Positions 22,116 to 33,541 of a DNA stretch of 64,000 bases are shown here, one piece after another. Positions within the stretch are counted from its first letter, which is position 1. Every line of letters starts with the position of its first letter. The DNA lies in contig CAUYUJ010014200.1 in assembly GCA_963575745.1 (NCBI GenBank), positions 266,072 through 330,071 of the forward strand, in the 5' to 3' direction. This stretch comes from Prorocentrum cordatum. Lineage: Eukaryota; Sar; Dinophyceae; Prorocentrales; Prorocentraceae. Made by a program: the position numbers and the translations under genes. The notes below the pieces were generated by a model. The model was not told the origin of the DNA. It did no database searches and worked only from the letters and a program-made list of their open reading frames with translations.

Positions 22116-22289
22116 CAGCAGCATCATCGCCCTCATCCTCGCCTTTCCGCTCCAAATATAATGCCAACCGCGATCGGCGCCAGAGACGCGACCTAGGCCG
22201 GGCACCCTGGCGACCAGAAAACAGGCCGGCAGCACACCGCAATCGTCGGCGCCGTGGGTGGGGGTGTCTGGGATGAATCTGCAGGAGGG

Positions 22290-22735
22290 AGGAGGGGCAG
22301 GTGGACGAGGAGGAGGAGGAGGAGGTGATTGGTGACGCCGTCGGCACTGGGTGCCGCCTCGTAGGCGGTGAGTCCGGTGGGAGTAGGGGGAGGAGGAGGA
22401 GGAGGAGGAGGAGGAGGAGGAGGAGGAGGAGGAGGAGGAGGAGGAGGAGGAGGAGGAAGAGGGAGGAGGAGAGAGAGGGAGGAGGAGGAGGGGGAGGAGG
22501 GGAGGAGGAGGATGAGGAGGAGGAGGAGGATGAGGAGGAGGAGGAGGGGAGGAGAGGAGGAAGGACGAATGAGGAGGGCGAGGAGGAGGAGGAGGTGGAG
22601 GAGGAGGAGGAGGAGGAGGAGGAGGAGGAGGAGGAGGAGGAGGAGGAGGAGAGGGAGGATCAGGGGGAGGACGAATGAGGAGGGCGGGGAGGAGGAGGAG
22701 GAGGAGGAGCAGGAGGAGGACCAGCGCAAGCCCAA
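22290..22735. repeat. (GGA)n purine tract
   Basis: Long GGA arrays with a direct repeat of the junction 'ggaggacgaatgaggagggcg' near 22560 and 22669. Confidence 0.95.
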
Positions 22736-23940
22736 GACGCATCAACGATGTTTTTTGAACACCCTTCACGTCCTACCTGTTCGGCAAGTGTGGCGCTCGC
22801 TCCCACCTCTCCCCCGTGCTCCGCGGCATCGGTATGCTTTTCTCTCGCCTGGGGCAGGGCCCGCTCGGCCTTCGGGCGGTACGCGGCCTCGCGCTGTCTC
22901 CGTGGTTCTCCTCTTCTTCACGCTCTGCAAGTTTGACACCCTCGCGGTCCTGGCGCTGGTCTTGCACCTTCGCTACCACACGTGGGTCTCCGCTCGCTTC
23001 GGCGTGCCGCCTCTGAGTTTTCCGCTCCGCACCGGTCGTGTCTTGTTGCTCTGTTTTTGCTTACGCAGGTGGCACAGCCTGTCCCTGCCGGCTCGGCGTC
23101 CGACCCGCTTCGTGCGCCTACGAACCAAAAAGTATCCCCACCAGCCCATCCAGAAACGATGCGCATGAGAGCCTCCGACACTTCGCGGCGCTTCAACAAA
23201 GAAACAGGGAGGGGATGGGGAGGGTTCCCCGCCCCGAAGGGAGGAGGAGTTGTGGAAGAGGACAGAGACCCTTGTTAGACCACCTGTCGCCCAGAGGGCT
23301 GGTGGGACTTCCAAGGCACCGAGCTGGGCTTCTGTATCGACCGTGGCGCGCGTGCTGTGCCCTGCAGCAGCTTTTCTCCCTGCAGCGCTTCTGTGTCCCA
23401 CTCCCTGGAGAGCGGCGCGTTTGGGGCGCCGAGGAGGCTTCCCGACCAGCACTGGCCTGGCCGAGGTCCGGGTATACTAATTTCGGGGGCGGCCAAGATG
23501 GGGGTGATGATTATGGGGGTGGATATCATGGCGTGGGCCATGATATCTTCTCAGATGTCTTGGCCCCTCTTCTTGTTTCATTACGTCCCTGGCCCCCCAC
23601 TTGGGCCCCGCACGCGCCGTCGGCCATGATTTGCGCCCCCCCTTGGACGCCCCCCTCGTTGGCCGCCCCCGATCATCACGGAACTGTGCCGAAAAGGCGG
23701 CGCGAAACATACCAGATTCCTAGTGCGCGTGGCGAGCGTGTCTGCAGAACGTGTGGCGAACATGTCTGTATGGAACGTCGTGTGGCCAGCGTGTCGGACG
23801 TGTGTCTAGGCACGGCACGTGGCGAACGTATATGTAATTAGATGTAGATGTGTCCATGGGCAGCTGCAGGTCGGAAGCCCCTTGTCGGGGGCTAGGGCGG
23901 GTGCACACGGGGCGGGGCAGGGAGCCAATCCCCTGCCTTC
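22736..23940. other. No gene recognised; short repeats and a perfect hairpin
   Basis: An acceptor-like site (tttttgcttacgcag) ends at 23069 but no exon is recognised. An 11-bp perfect inverted repeat GATATCATGGC/GCCATGATATC with a 4-base loop lies at 23522-23547. Between 23725 and 23830 a unit of about 22 bp based on 'gtgtggcgaacgtgtctg' is repeated four or five times. Confidence 0.5.
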
Positions 23941-23944
23941 CATA

Positions 23945-24105
23945 AGAGAGGAGGAGGAGGGGGAGGAGGAGGAGGAGGAGGAGGAGGAGGAGGAGCAGGA
24001 GGAGGAGGAGGAGGAGGCGGCGGAGGCGGAGGAGGAGGAGGAGGAGGAGGAGGAGGAGGAGCAGGAGGAGGAGAGGAGGAGGAGGAGGAGGAGGGGTGTC
24101 GACGT
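23945..24105. repeat. (GGA)n purine tract
   Basis: GGA repeats with GCA and GGC interruptions on the plus strand. Confidence 0.95.
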
Positions 24106-25195
24106 TCAGGGGCCTCGCCCAGGCGGCGGATGTGTGCATAGGTTGGACCAGGTTGGGCCCCCCCCCATTCCCCTGGGGCTTGACTTCTCAATGTGCACGT
24201 CCACCGCCCGCCGTGGCCCCCGAAGATCGATCCCCCAGGATGTGGAGCCCTTGGATACAGTGGGGGCCCATGCCAAGAAGCACCCTGCTCGCCTCCAGGG
24301 TTCCCTGAGTTTCCTGCGTTTCGATGGTTTTGCGATTGAGAGCGCGGCGTTTCAACACCAACGTCCTGGGGTCTCAGGGTTGGGTTTATTGTGGAAGGTT
24401 TCTTGTGGACTGGCCCCCACTGGAGAAACTTTTGGATAAAGAGTCCAGGATCTGGAAGCTTGTGGGAGTCCAATCGTGGATTGGCGATGGATGTCACTGC
24501 CGCCCTCATCAGATGGGAATCCCCCACGGCCTGAAGCCTCCTGGGCACATTCCTCAACCACTGCCCCCACCGTATGATTCGGTAGCAACTCGTGGGATCT
24601 TTTCGTGTCCTCGCAACTCCGTGTCCAGAGTGCCCTAGCGCGCGCCAGCGGCTGGCAGTCAATGCGCAAGCGCCGATGTAGCGTCGATGTGGCGCCGATT
24701 TGCGCCGATCCGCACGAGCCAGCAAGATTGCACGGAAGGCTCCCATGAGCTGCCGCCGGAGTATGGCGACGCAGCCCCCCGCGTCGTGCGAATGCCAGGG
24801 GCGGCGAAGGCTGCTTGCGCCCGCGCCAGCCCCCCACGAGGGCACGCTCGCGCGCGCGTGCTCCTCTTCCCCACGTCCTCCCTCGTCCGTCGGAGGACGA
24901 CACCCCACATAGACATGCCCCTTCGGAAGACTGCGCCGATCTCCCTCGGATCGGCGATGGGCCCCCCCTCTCTGGCGCGTGGAGCGCGCCGGGGGCGGCG
25001 CCGGAGGCGCCGCCAGGGGGCCCCAGCGCCGACGCATGAGACCCGCGCGGACCTCCGGAAGCGCATGCCGATGCCAGCCGCTGTCCCTCGAGTTCACGTC
25101 GTCCCACCCTGCCGCGGTCGCCGGGGCACGGCCGGGATCGACTACAGAATTGGTTCACCCCAAAATGTATTTAATCGCTTCGCTCATTCCGCCTG
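24106..25195. other. No gene recognised
   Basis: Unique sequence, open in several frames. The 24320-24640 stretch is less GC-rich and could hold an exon (peptide GWVYCGRFLVDWPPLEKLL), but no motif or splice context supports it. Confidence 0.3.
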
Positions 25196-25199
25196 CCCT

Positions 25200-25372
25200 C
25201 GAGCGCTCTATGGGGCCTCTTTGAAGCCTCTTGGGGGCCTCTTTGGGGCCTCCTAGGGGCCTCTTGGGGGCCTCTTGGGGGTCTCTTGGGGCTCCTCGGC
25301 GGCGTCTTCGGCTCCCCTGGGGCCTCCTGGGGGGCTCTTGGAGGCCCCTTGGGGCAGGAGGGGGGGTAGTCG
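25200..25372. repeat. Degenerate GGCCTCTTGGGG repeat
   Basis: About 15 variants of 'ggcctcttgggg' spaced 11-16 bases. The same word family recurs at 40785-41345 (as its complement) and 45435-46065. Confidence 0.85.
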
Positions 25373-25795
25373 ATTGCAGCCCCTCTCGGAGGTCACAATC
25401 CTCGTGAGGGGTGGCAAAAAATAGCCTCCCCCCTGGGGATCGCCCGGGGGTCAGCCGGGGATCGGCCGGGGTACTTTTCGTCCGGGGGCCCCCAGGGGCC
25501 GCCCCGCGCGCGCGAACTAGAAATATTGTTAGTAGCTATCGGAGATCTTAGCACGCCTCTGGCCCGTTGGGCCGGCGGATTGTCTCGGCGAATGTGCGAG
25601 AAATGCGTTGGATGCTCGTGGATCATCACGCATATTTGCTGCTGCTCGGCGCCCCCCCGGGCCGCCTCTGGCAGCCCGCTCTCTGCCGTGCACCTCGGGG
25701 CCCGAAGTCGACGCCGCGCGCGCCGCGGGCAGGTCATCGCCGGCGGGCCTGGCGCCGGCGGCGATGGCTCCTTCGCCGCTGGCGCGGCCCCCCCC

Positions 25796-25976
25796 CTGCC
25801 GCCTCCTCCTCCTCCTCCTCCTACTCCTCCTCCTCCTCCTCCTCCTCCTTCCCCTCCCCCTCCTCCTCCTCCTCCTCCTCCTCCTCCTCCTCGTGCTCCT
25901 CCTCCTCCTCCTCTCCTCCTCCTCCTCCTCCTCCTTCCTTCCCCTCCCCCTCCTCCTCCTCCCCCCCCCGCATCTC
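25796..25976. repeat. (CCT)n tract, left partner of an inverted pair
   Basis: CCT repeats with one CGTGCT interruption. Its complement (GGA)n follows at 26158-26410, about 180 bases away. Confidence 0.95.
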
Positions 25977-26157
25977 TGCTGCAGATCGAGAGGTCTTTGC
26001 AGGCCGTGCGGCTGTCGCATGCATGTCAGCCTCCGGGGCCCACTGTCGGGCCCCCAGGGCCAGGTGAGAGACGGACCCAGGGCGAAATTCTGGCCTCGGG
26101 GAAGGAGGCGGGGACCCTTCCGAGGGGGGGGGAGAGAGAGGAAGACATGGGCCGAGG

Positions 26158-26410
26158 GGAGAGGAGGAGGAGGAGGAGGAGGAGGAGGAGGAGGAGGAGG
26201 AGGAGGAGGAGGAGGAGGAGGAGGAGGAGGAGGAGGAGGAGGAGGAGAGGAGGAGGAGGAGGAGGAGGAGGAGGAGGAGGAGAGGAGGAGGAGGAGGAGG
26301 AGGCAGAGGAGGAGAAGGAGGAGGAGGAGGAGGAGGCAGAGGAGGAGGAGGAGCAGGAGAAGGAGCAGGTGGAGGAGCAGGTGGAGGAGGAGGAGGAGGA
26401 GGAGGAGGGT
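26158..26410. repeat. (GGA)n tract, right partner of an inverted pair
   Basis: GGA repeats with GCA/GAA interruptions toward the right end. Confidence 0.95.
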
Positions 26411-26708
26411 ATTTTGAGCGCACGGACTGCATCGGGGCATGGCCCCCCGCCCCCTCGGCGACAGCAGCGCCGACCAGTCGGCCGGCGTTTTCTTCAGGAA
26501 AAGCAGCCTCCTCTGCGCATGGGGCCGCGGAGTGTCGGGCCCGACGGAAGGGGGGGATTGGGAAAGGGGGGGGGTACGACATCTGCTGCATGCAGCTGGT
26601 TTCAACCCCGCGGAGGGGTCCATTCCTGGATACATGCATGGCCGCCCCCTGGCGCCGGGAGGCGCCGGGAAAATCAGCTACGTGAGCTGATTCAGTATGG
26701 GCCCCGGA

Positions 26709-27322
26709 AACGGCAGGGCCGTTTTTTCACCGTTTCCAGAAAAATGTCCCTTGAAAATGGAAGCGGCAAAAAAACGGCGGCCGGAAACGGCAAAAAAACA
26801 CGGCTCCAGGATTTGAACCGGAGCCGGAACCGGTCACAAAACGGCGACGGAACTGGTAACAAAAACGGCGTCGGAACCGGCAACAAAAACGGCAAAACGG
26901 AACTGGTAACAAAAAATTGCCTTGTCGTATCCAGGGCCCACTAAGTCTCAGACCCCCTTTTGCTATCTCCCCCTTTCGCCCGACCCGAGACTGACAAGAT
27001 CAGATCGGCGGACGTATGGGTCCCACGCCTGCGCCCTGCTGGCGTCTGGCGCGGCCTGCACCAGAGCTCACATGGCGCGGCCCTTAGCGGGCCCGGGCAA
27101 CATCAGGGCCGTTTTTGTTCGGGTTCCCTTTTGCCGTTTTTTGTTGCCGGTTCCGACGCCGTTTTTGTTACCGGTTCCGTCGCCGTTTTTTGACCGGTTC
27201 CGGCTCCGGCTCCAATCCTGGAGTCGTTTTTTGTTGCCGTTTCCGGTCGCCGTTTTTTTGCCGTTTCCATTTTCAAGGGACATTTTTGTTTGAAACGGCG
27301 AAACAACGGCCCTGCACCAGGC
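26709..27322. mobile_element. Foldback element with arms of about 210 bp
   Basis: The left arm (26709-26925) and right arm (27100-27322) are inverted copies, matching through GCAGGGCCGTT, 'aaatgtcccttgaaaatgga', 'ggcaaaaaaacggcg', 'aaccggtaacaaaaacggcg' and 'tcggaaccggcaacaaaaa'. Arms are rich in AACGGC/AACCGG words. The unique loop is about 175 bp. Termini resemble hAT ends (CAGGGCC), but I find no 8-bp target duplication. No protein-coding capacity is evident. Confidence 0.7.
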
Positions 27323-27624
27323 GTGCACCAGGCAGGTGCCAGGGCTCCTCGGCGTGCACAGTGGCAGGTGCCGGTGCGGGCGCGGGCGCGCGAGGCGGGA
27401 GACAGCCTGCAGCCTCTGGCGTGCCCCCGACGGCGGAGGTGGCTCGAAGGCTGGAGCGGGCGAGGCGGCGGCGAGAAGCCGGAAGCCCAGCTGGCGGTGT
27501 GCTCTGCGAGCGCCCTCCTGCCGCTCTGTGGGCCAGTAGCTCGGGGAGAGCAAGCGTCGCCGATGCCGCGGCTCCCCGGACCTCTCCCGGGGCGCGTTCT
27601 GACCAGGACTTCGGAGCGAATCTC

Positions 27625-27842
27625 GGGGGCCCCCAAACGGTGTGGTGACCACACCGTGCAGTGAGTCGGTGGGGATCCGGGGTCACCGCACGGCTGTGGG
27701 ACTCGAGTCCTTCTCCGAGGATTGTCTCGGGCGACAGGGGCCTCCAGGGTCCCAAAACCGTGCGGTGACGGACCGTGCGGTGAAGCCTTGGGGGATTTCG
27801 AGGCCACCGCACGGTCAGTCACAGCACCGTTTCGGGACTCCC
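27625..27842. mobile_element. MITE-like element, family D, copy 1
   Basis: About 218 bp with inverted ends (left ccccaAACGGTGTGGTGA; right, inverted, cccGAAACGGTGCTGTGA) and several copies of ACCGTGCGGTGA in alternating orientation. Closely related to 29354-29579. Confidence 0.55.
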
Positions 27843-28175
27843 AAGAATCCGGCGGTCGCGACGAGAGCCGCCCAGGAGGCCAAACAAGGGGAAAACAAGA
27901 GAAGGGTAGAGGTATGGATAGCTTCGAGCTCATGGGCTCCTGCTCTGCTCATGGGCTGCTCAGCGCTCCTGAGCTGCTCGACCCGCCCGCGCGCCTGAGC
28001 TGCTCGACCCGGCCCGCGCGCCCACCAGGCCTGCGGACAGAGCGTGTTTCGCGAGCGCGGGGCGACTGGCGTGAGCGGAGGCCCGGCTTCCGGACACGTG
28101 GTCCCCGCCGGCTCCCCCGGAGAGAGTCGAGGAATTGCAGGACGTGCGATAGTCGCGGTGGGTCTTCCGACCAAT

Positions 28176-28250
<75 letters not shown>

Positions 28251-29353
28251 CTGATGATGATGATGATGATGATGATGAGGAGGAGGAGGAGGAGGAGGAG
28301 GAGGAGGAGGTTTTAGGACCAGGTCCAAAACACGAGACCCTTAGAGGTTAGCCCAATGTGCGCTTACGCCGCCTATCTCTACCGACACTATGCAGCCTGT
28401 GCCGTGCCTCACTGCACTGTCTGCGTCATGTGGAAGGGCTTCGGTGGGCGGACACGCGTTGGCGCTAACACGCGTTCTGAGGATGATCGAGAGAGCCCCG
28501 CTTGCGCGTTGGGGCATGCAGGGGCTTCGAGGGTTGGCGTGGAACTGCACATCGCTGGCAAGGTTTGTCGGTCAGACTGCTTACCTGTCTGGCTCTCTCG
28601 TCCTCACACCTCCAGCCTCCTCGCTAGTGGGTGCTGGAGAGAGGCGTGGGCCAATGACAGAAGCGACAGAGGGTTGGCGTGGAACTGCACATGAGTGGAC
28701 TTGAAAGTCGGGGATGGGGGCATGCGAGCAGTCCTGGAATCCGTGTGCCTCCCTCCTGCCCAGGGTTCACGAGGCACATTTATCCCGAAATGGATTTTCG
28801 CGTCGAACTTACGACACAACGAACGACGCGCAATGTTGGTAGATATGCGGATGATGCGTCGTGTTTTCGTAGATCCGACGAGCAAATCAACTCCGCTGAA
28901 CATGAATGCTGTAGTCGATCCCCTGCTCGAGGGATGACGGTCCGACGCTCTCCTCAGAGATCCGATGCCTTGCTTTTTGTTCCGTGAAGGGCCCCCACAC
29001 GTCCCGGCCCTTGCCCCGGGGCCAGCTCCTCTGCCGGAGTCGCCTTCCGACGGCCCAGCGAGGCCCGGGGGCCCCCAGAGGCCGGAAACGGGGACAGACC
29101 AAGTTTCCGATACGATGGAGGATTTGGTTTGTCCACCTTCTTTGGATACTCGTTGGGGGGACCTTTCTGGGGCCTGCCTGACGGATCTGCTCGACTCCAG
29201 CCCGGCCCCAGTTCGACTCCAGTTCGTCTCAAGCTCCACTCAAGTTTTCGACCCAGGTTCGGCGGCTCGAATCGCTGGACGTTCGACGCAGCTTCGACGC
29301 AGGAGTGGAGCGAGTGTCTCCCGGAAGGTCCCCAGAAGGAGCATCCAACCCTC
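27843..29353. other. No gene recognised; (GAT)n tract and short direct repeat
   Basis: Includes (GAT)n at 28175-28277 followed by (GGA)n to 28311. A 24-bp direct repeat 'gagggttggcgtggaactgc' occurs near 28529 and 28669. Frames here have no recognisable motif. Confidence 0.5.
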
Positions 29354-29579
29354 GGAGGACCCCAAACGGTGTGGTGACCACACCGTGCGGTGAGTCAGTG
29401 GGGATTCAGGGTCACCGCACGGTTTTGGGACTCGAGTTTCTGTCCGAGGATGTCTCGGGCGACAGGGGCCTCCAGGGTCCCAAGACCGTGCGGTGACGGA
29501 CCGTGCGGTGAGGTCCCTTGGGATTCCGAGGTCACCGCACGGTCTGTCACCGCACCGTTTCGGGACTCCAAAAACCCGC
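29354..29579. mobile_element. MITE-like element, family D, copy 2
   Basis: 226 bp with the left end GGAGGACCCCAAACGGTG and, inverted, the right end GGAGTCCCGAAACGGTG. Internal words 'accgtgcggtga' (plus) and 'tcaccgcacggt' (inverted) alternate. About 80-90% similar by eye to copy 1. Confidence 0.55.
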
Positions 29580-29789
29580 ATGTTTACGTTGGCCCTCTCC
29601 TCCGGGCCAGCTTCATGCCCGTGCCGCCGACTCGACGGCCCTCTGGGCACGACGAGGGCCCCCCTGGAGGCCAGAAGCGGGGCCAAAAAGTCCACCGAGC
29701 CCAAGCGATCCAACACGAAGGAGTTACGTTGCAGCTTCGGGGGGCCTCGCCTGTCCCCCCAAGCTGGTGCCTCTTCTTGTGCCCGACGC

Positions 29790-29905
29790 GGGCTCGATGC
29801 GGGCCCGACGCGGATTCGGCGTGGATCCGGCGCGGAGTCGTCACGGGTTCGACATGGATCCGCTGAGTCCGACCTGGAGTCGACACGGACTCCGACGCGG
29901 CAGGG
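29790..29905. repeat. Degenerate GACxCGGxTCCG repeat
   Basis: Variants of 'gacgcggattcggcgtggatcc' follow each other up to the (CT)n tract that precedes the Penelope-like element. Confidence 0.5.
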
Positions 29906-29948
29906 GTTGCGACGGGACAGACGAGGTCCCCGAGGATGCAGCACACGA

Positions 29949-29999
29949 TCTCTCTCTCTCTCTCTCTCTCCTCTCTCTCTCCCTCTCTCTCTCTCTCTT
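29949..29999. repeat. (CT)n tract at the left border of the retroelement
   Basis: CT dinucleotides with two CC interruptions immediately abutting the 5' terminal repeat. Confidence 0.95.
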
Positions 30000-30210
30000 T
30001 CAACCCACCCCTAAGAGTTCAGTGATTCCCGAGTCCCCCTTTTTCCCTTTCCCCAACTGTCCGTGCCGTCGTCGCTCATGCTCGAGCCTGTTCGGAGTAG
30101 CCTGGGTGCCCAAGCGGCGCTCACAGCATCCAGGCTGGCCGCCACTCTTTCGGAGTGCTCTGCAGTGGGCTCGCGAAACCTCATACATAGTGGGTATCGG
30201 AAACAGTAAC
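29998..30210 (+). repeat. 5' terminal direct repeat of the Penelope-like element
   Basis: 213 bp from 'tttcaaccc' to 'cagtaac'. It differs from the 3' copy at two sites (c/t near 30011 and t/c near 30166). It contains an 11-bp stem (agcctgggtgc at 30099-30109, gcatccaggct at 30126-30136, one G-U pair). No hammerhead core (CUGANGA plus GAAA in register) is visible on either strand. Confidence 0.9.
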
Positions 30211-30311
30211 TCTCTCACAACTTGGTCTAGCACGGCCCCCACGGGTGGCGACGGGTGATCAAGGTTCAGGCACCAACACCCTACGGGGCGCTGGCGATAC
30301 CTTCATATACT

Positions 30312-30374
30312 ATTCTTCCAGTGGATTGACGACGACAGACACTTCTTCCAGTGGATTGACGGCGACAGACACTT
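30312..30374 (+). repeat. 30-bp tandem duplication in the 5' leader
   Basis: 'ttccagtggattgacgacg' and 'ttccagtggattgacggcg' are followed by the same 'acagacacttc'; two units of 30 bp, a multiple of three, upstream of the first ATG at 30398. Confidence 0.75.
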
Positions 30375-30397
30375 CAACGAGACGGACGACTCCGACG

Positions 30398-33300
30398 ATG
30401 GCACTAAGACCACACAGTGGACCAGCATTTGTCGAGGACCTACTTACCATTGGTGAGGTGCGTATTCTTATTGTACGATATATTGGGACAAGGCCAGGTT
30501 GGGTCATTCAGTTTCAGTTATCTTGTGTGAGCCTCCACGACTACTTCTATTCATGGAGCCAGATGTTGCAGACGAGCTACCACAGGGCCATCGCCGAGGA
30601 ACAAGCGAGAGACTACCAGGCGGGGACGGACGCGGCCACAGAGCTCAGCAGCAGCTCGACCTCTTCGTCCGCCAGTCTCTGGTCGTCGGCCTCCTAGAGG
30701 CCGAGGAGGCAGTCGAGCGGCCAATGGTCCGATGGCCCCTCGCGGTGGAACGTTATAAGGACCACAATTTTGTGCATACGTTTCTTGAGTCCATCCTCGC
30801 CAAGAGTGCGAGGATACCACAGGATGAGGCAGCAAGTTCCCCCAGATTGTGGATGTGGCAGCAAAGATATCATCGGCATGCCATCGCAAGAATCTCCAGT
30901 ATTTTGGCAACTTTGGTCGAGTATGTCGCAGGCCGTCCTGCAGCGCATTTTCGGCCGTTCCGTGGCGTGTACCTATGGAGCACAATAGGGACGGCCCTTT
31001 TCATGATTGGCATTCTTCGGCTCAGGCGTGCATTGAGCCAACGGCGTATTCCACGTTGGGCGAGGAAGCTAGAAGGCCTCCTGGCCCCTGACTACAGGAT
31101 AGCTCTCCAGAGCTGGGACGATCCTCTCATCTTATCCCTCCTACAGTGCTTTCTTGGACCGCCTACTGGGCCGACCACGGCCGTCGTCTACGCTATGGGC
31201 AGTCACTCCGGCCTTTACGTGGGGAAGGCCATGCTTCGCACAGGACCTCTCCCAGGCCTCCTAGGACGGGTTGCAGAGCATATCCGCGCGGTTCTCCACC
31301 CTCGGCATGGTCCAGGCAGGCGGCCAAGATACCGACTACTACGGAAGAGTGTTGGATCATTATATTTCCTGCCGATCCTGTTGGTTCGGTCTGAGCGTGC
31401 CAGCTTCTACTATGAGACCCTCGCGATTAGAAGGCACAACCCTTCATGCAACCAAGCAGATGCGTTAGAATCAGAAGCGGTGAGCCGCCGACGAGCCCAG
31501 GGCGATCTACATGCGATGCAACGTACACGGAGGAACCAGCGTAGAAGACCGCCTTCGTGGAGACGAGGGCCCAGGTCATGGACGACTGCGCCTGCATGGA
31601 CATCTACGATGCCTGACTCAGACGGACACACTGTGCCAACTACCGTCAGCGGGACATCATTCGAGACAAGGTATCCAGGTGCCCTATCAGAAGCGGCGCC
31701 CTTTGCAACGCTGTACCGCCTCCAGCAAGCCGAGGAGCATATCCTCACAGGCCAACAAGGCCCACTGTCGTTGTTCGACGACAAACGTGTGGGCCTGCTC
31801 TTAGCATTCCTAGCTGCTAAATGGCAAGAGCTTCCCCTGATGCAGTACATGACCAGGAATGAGATCGGCTTCCACCTGTACCGCGCAGCCTCCATGGCCG
31901 ACCTTTTCCTGAGATCGTTTCATAGGCAACGGACAGCATCTCACCACCTGGATCTACACCTTCGGCGCCTACGATTACCCTGTGCGAGACGTCCAGCTCT
32001 ACGACTACCCGCTGAATTTCAAGATAAACATTATCGACAGTGGGTAGCTTCGGCAGTTCAACAGATGGGAAAGTCAATGAGGTATGCGCCGACAAGGGAA
32101 ATATATGCTCGGCCACCACGGGCAGTCTTCCAGAAGCAACGGTGTTGGAAAGATCACGTGTCAGCCAGCAGGTTTTGCGCGACCTTTGAGACAGATGCAT
32201 TACCACATATGCCAGATGGATCGCCGTCGGCACCGTGGAGGCTGGGCCGGCTTGCGGGACCTTGGAGGCTCCCAGTGTGGCCAAAGCCGAGGCGTGCCAT
32301 CCGTGAGGCATCGGCTGCTCTTCACCAATGGGCTCAGAGAGCACGACTACCGCCCCAAGTCCTTCGACGCGGGCTTCGACACCTTCGTCAGTGGATCTCC
32401 CGACGGTGGATAACCCCACCAGCACCACCCGACGTATGGGATCAGATGGAGACCACTATGCAGCAGGCCATCGCCGACAACGACGAGTGCGTCATCATCT
32501 CAGATGACAAGGAATGTGACAAGGTCTGGGCCTGTGACGGATGTGACATGATCAGGTACCTCCACCAGCTGGCCATGGCGGACCCAGACTGGAAATTGCG
32601 ATTGGATATCTCTCCCCGAGACGCTGCAGTATGGATGTGGGGCCGAGCAGTAGCGGCTCTGCCCCCGTGGTTGCTCACGCGACGCTACATGCCGCCATCG
32701 ACGGCTACGACTCGCCCACCGTACGTTTTCCCGACAGTAAAAGGAAAATGCTTCACCCCTTCGGGCCAGAAGATTTGCCAGAAGCCGCTCCACAGTTGCA
32801 TGAGAAGGGTCATAAATTGTTCAGAGGCACCAGGCTCCAGAGGCTTCCAGATAATAGGTAGGGCCGTCCGAGATCTCCTACATCGTTCGGGTTTGAGTTG
32901 TGAAGTTTTCAACCTCAACCACGCAGCTGACGAGGTCAGATCACTTAGGAAGCCCCTCCCTCCAGAGATCTCTTCGTCATGCGCGTGCTGTGGATCTGCC
33001 ATGAGAAATCTAACGATTGTTGTTGTAGATGCGGACCAGGCCTTTGAGCAGTGCGACTCTGGTACGATTGCTCAAGCTTGGACAGAAGTCGCAGGCAAGA
33101 TTGTTGACACCCTTGGAGTTGCGTCAACGTTGGTTAGCCAATCCCGCACACCTCGAACACGTCCCTGGACAGGGTCAACCCCGCCAGGATGGTTTAAGAT
33201 TTCGGTAACAGATATTCATCGGGCGTTGATTGCCTTCTCCTGGATTTCCCTTGTGTCGTTGGGAGGTATTATGTACGAAATGCGAGGACTCCCGATAGGT

Positions 33301-33541
33301 GGCGTACTTTCTGGTGTTGCCCTATCGGTACTCATGTGTTGGTATGAATGCAAGGCTCGTATTGATTTACCTCGGCTGGGCTCTGCTGGGTTTCGTCTTC
33401 CCCCTGGGCTCCATGAACTACCAGTAGGACAACGTAGATATGTAGACGACATCCTGGGAATGAGTACTCACTATTGCCGACAGTGTACGCGTAACTACCT
33501 ATGCCAGGTCTACCATCAGGCTCAGCCCCGCATCGCCCCTA
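30398..33541 (+). CDS. GIY-YIG endonuclease / reverse transcriptase, first part of polyprotein
   Basis: Copies element RNA into DNA at nicks made by its nuclease domain. The ATG at 30398 opens a frame that ends at 30697; the frame encoding the enzymes is open from before 30499 with its own ATG at 30553. Either 30553 is the start or the two frames are joined near 30640-30690 by a one-base slip. The GIY-YIG domain runs from 31183 (VVY) through LYVGKA (31213-31230), GRVAEH, and the catalytic-type E in YYETLAIRRHNP (E at 31414) to N. A connector of about 350 residues follows. RT: SDDKECDK near 32500, RRVINC near 32805, DADQAFE from 33028 (motif A), GLPIGGVLSG near 33285 (motif B), RRYVDD from 33433 (motif C, both Asp present). 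The frame is then lost: the thumb continues in the next frame from about 33500, and this frame stops near 33573. Confidence 0.75.

Noticed and set aside
21437-22276. Poly-Asp, poly-Met and poly-His proteins
   Set aside because: Products of (ATC)n in different frames, without flanking unique domains.
26803-26830. A tRNA T-arm-like word (complement of ggatttgaacc) near an apparent acceptor stem
   Set aside because: It lies in the foldback arm, the other arm lacks it, and no D-arm, anticodon arm or matching acceptor strand could be found.
30001-30210. Hammerhead ribozyme in the terminal repeat
   Set aside because: 'cgaaacc' and 'ggaaacag' occur but no CUGANGA element with the right stems is present on either strand.
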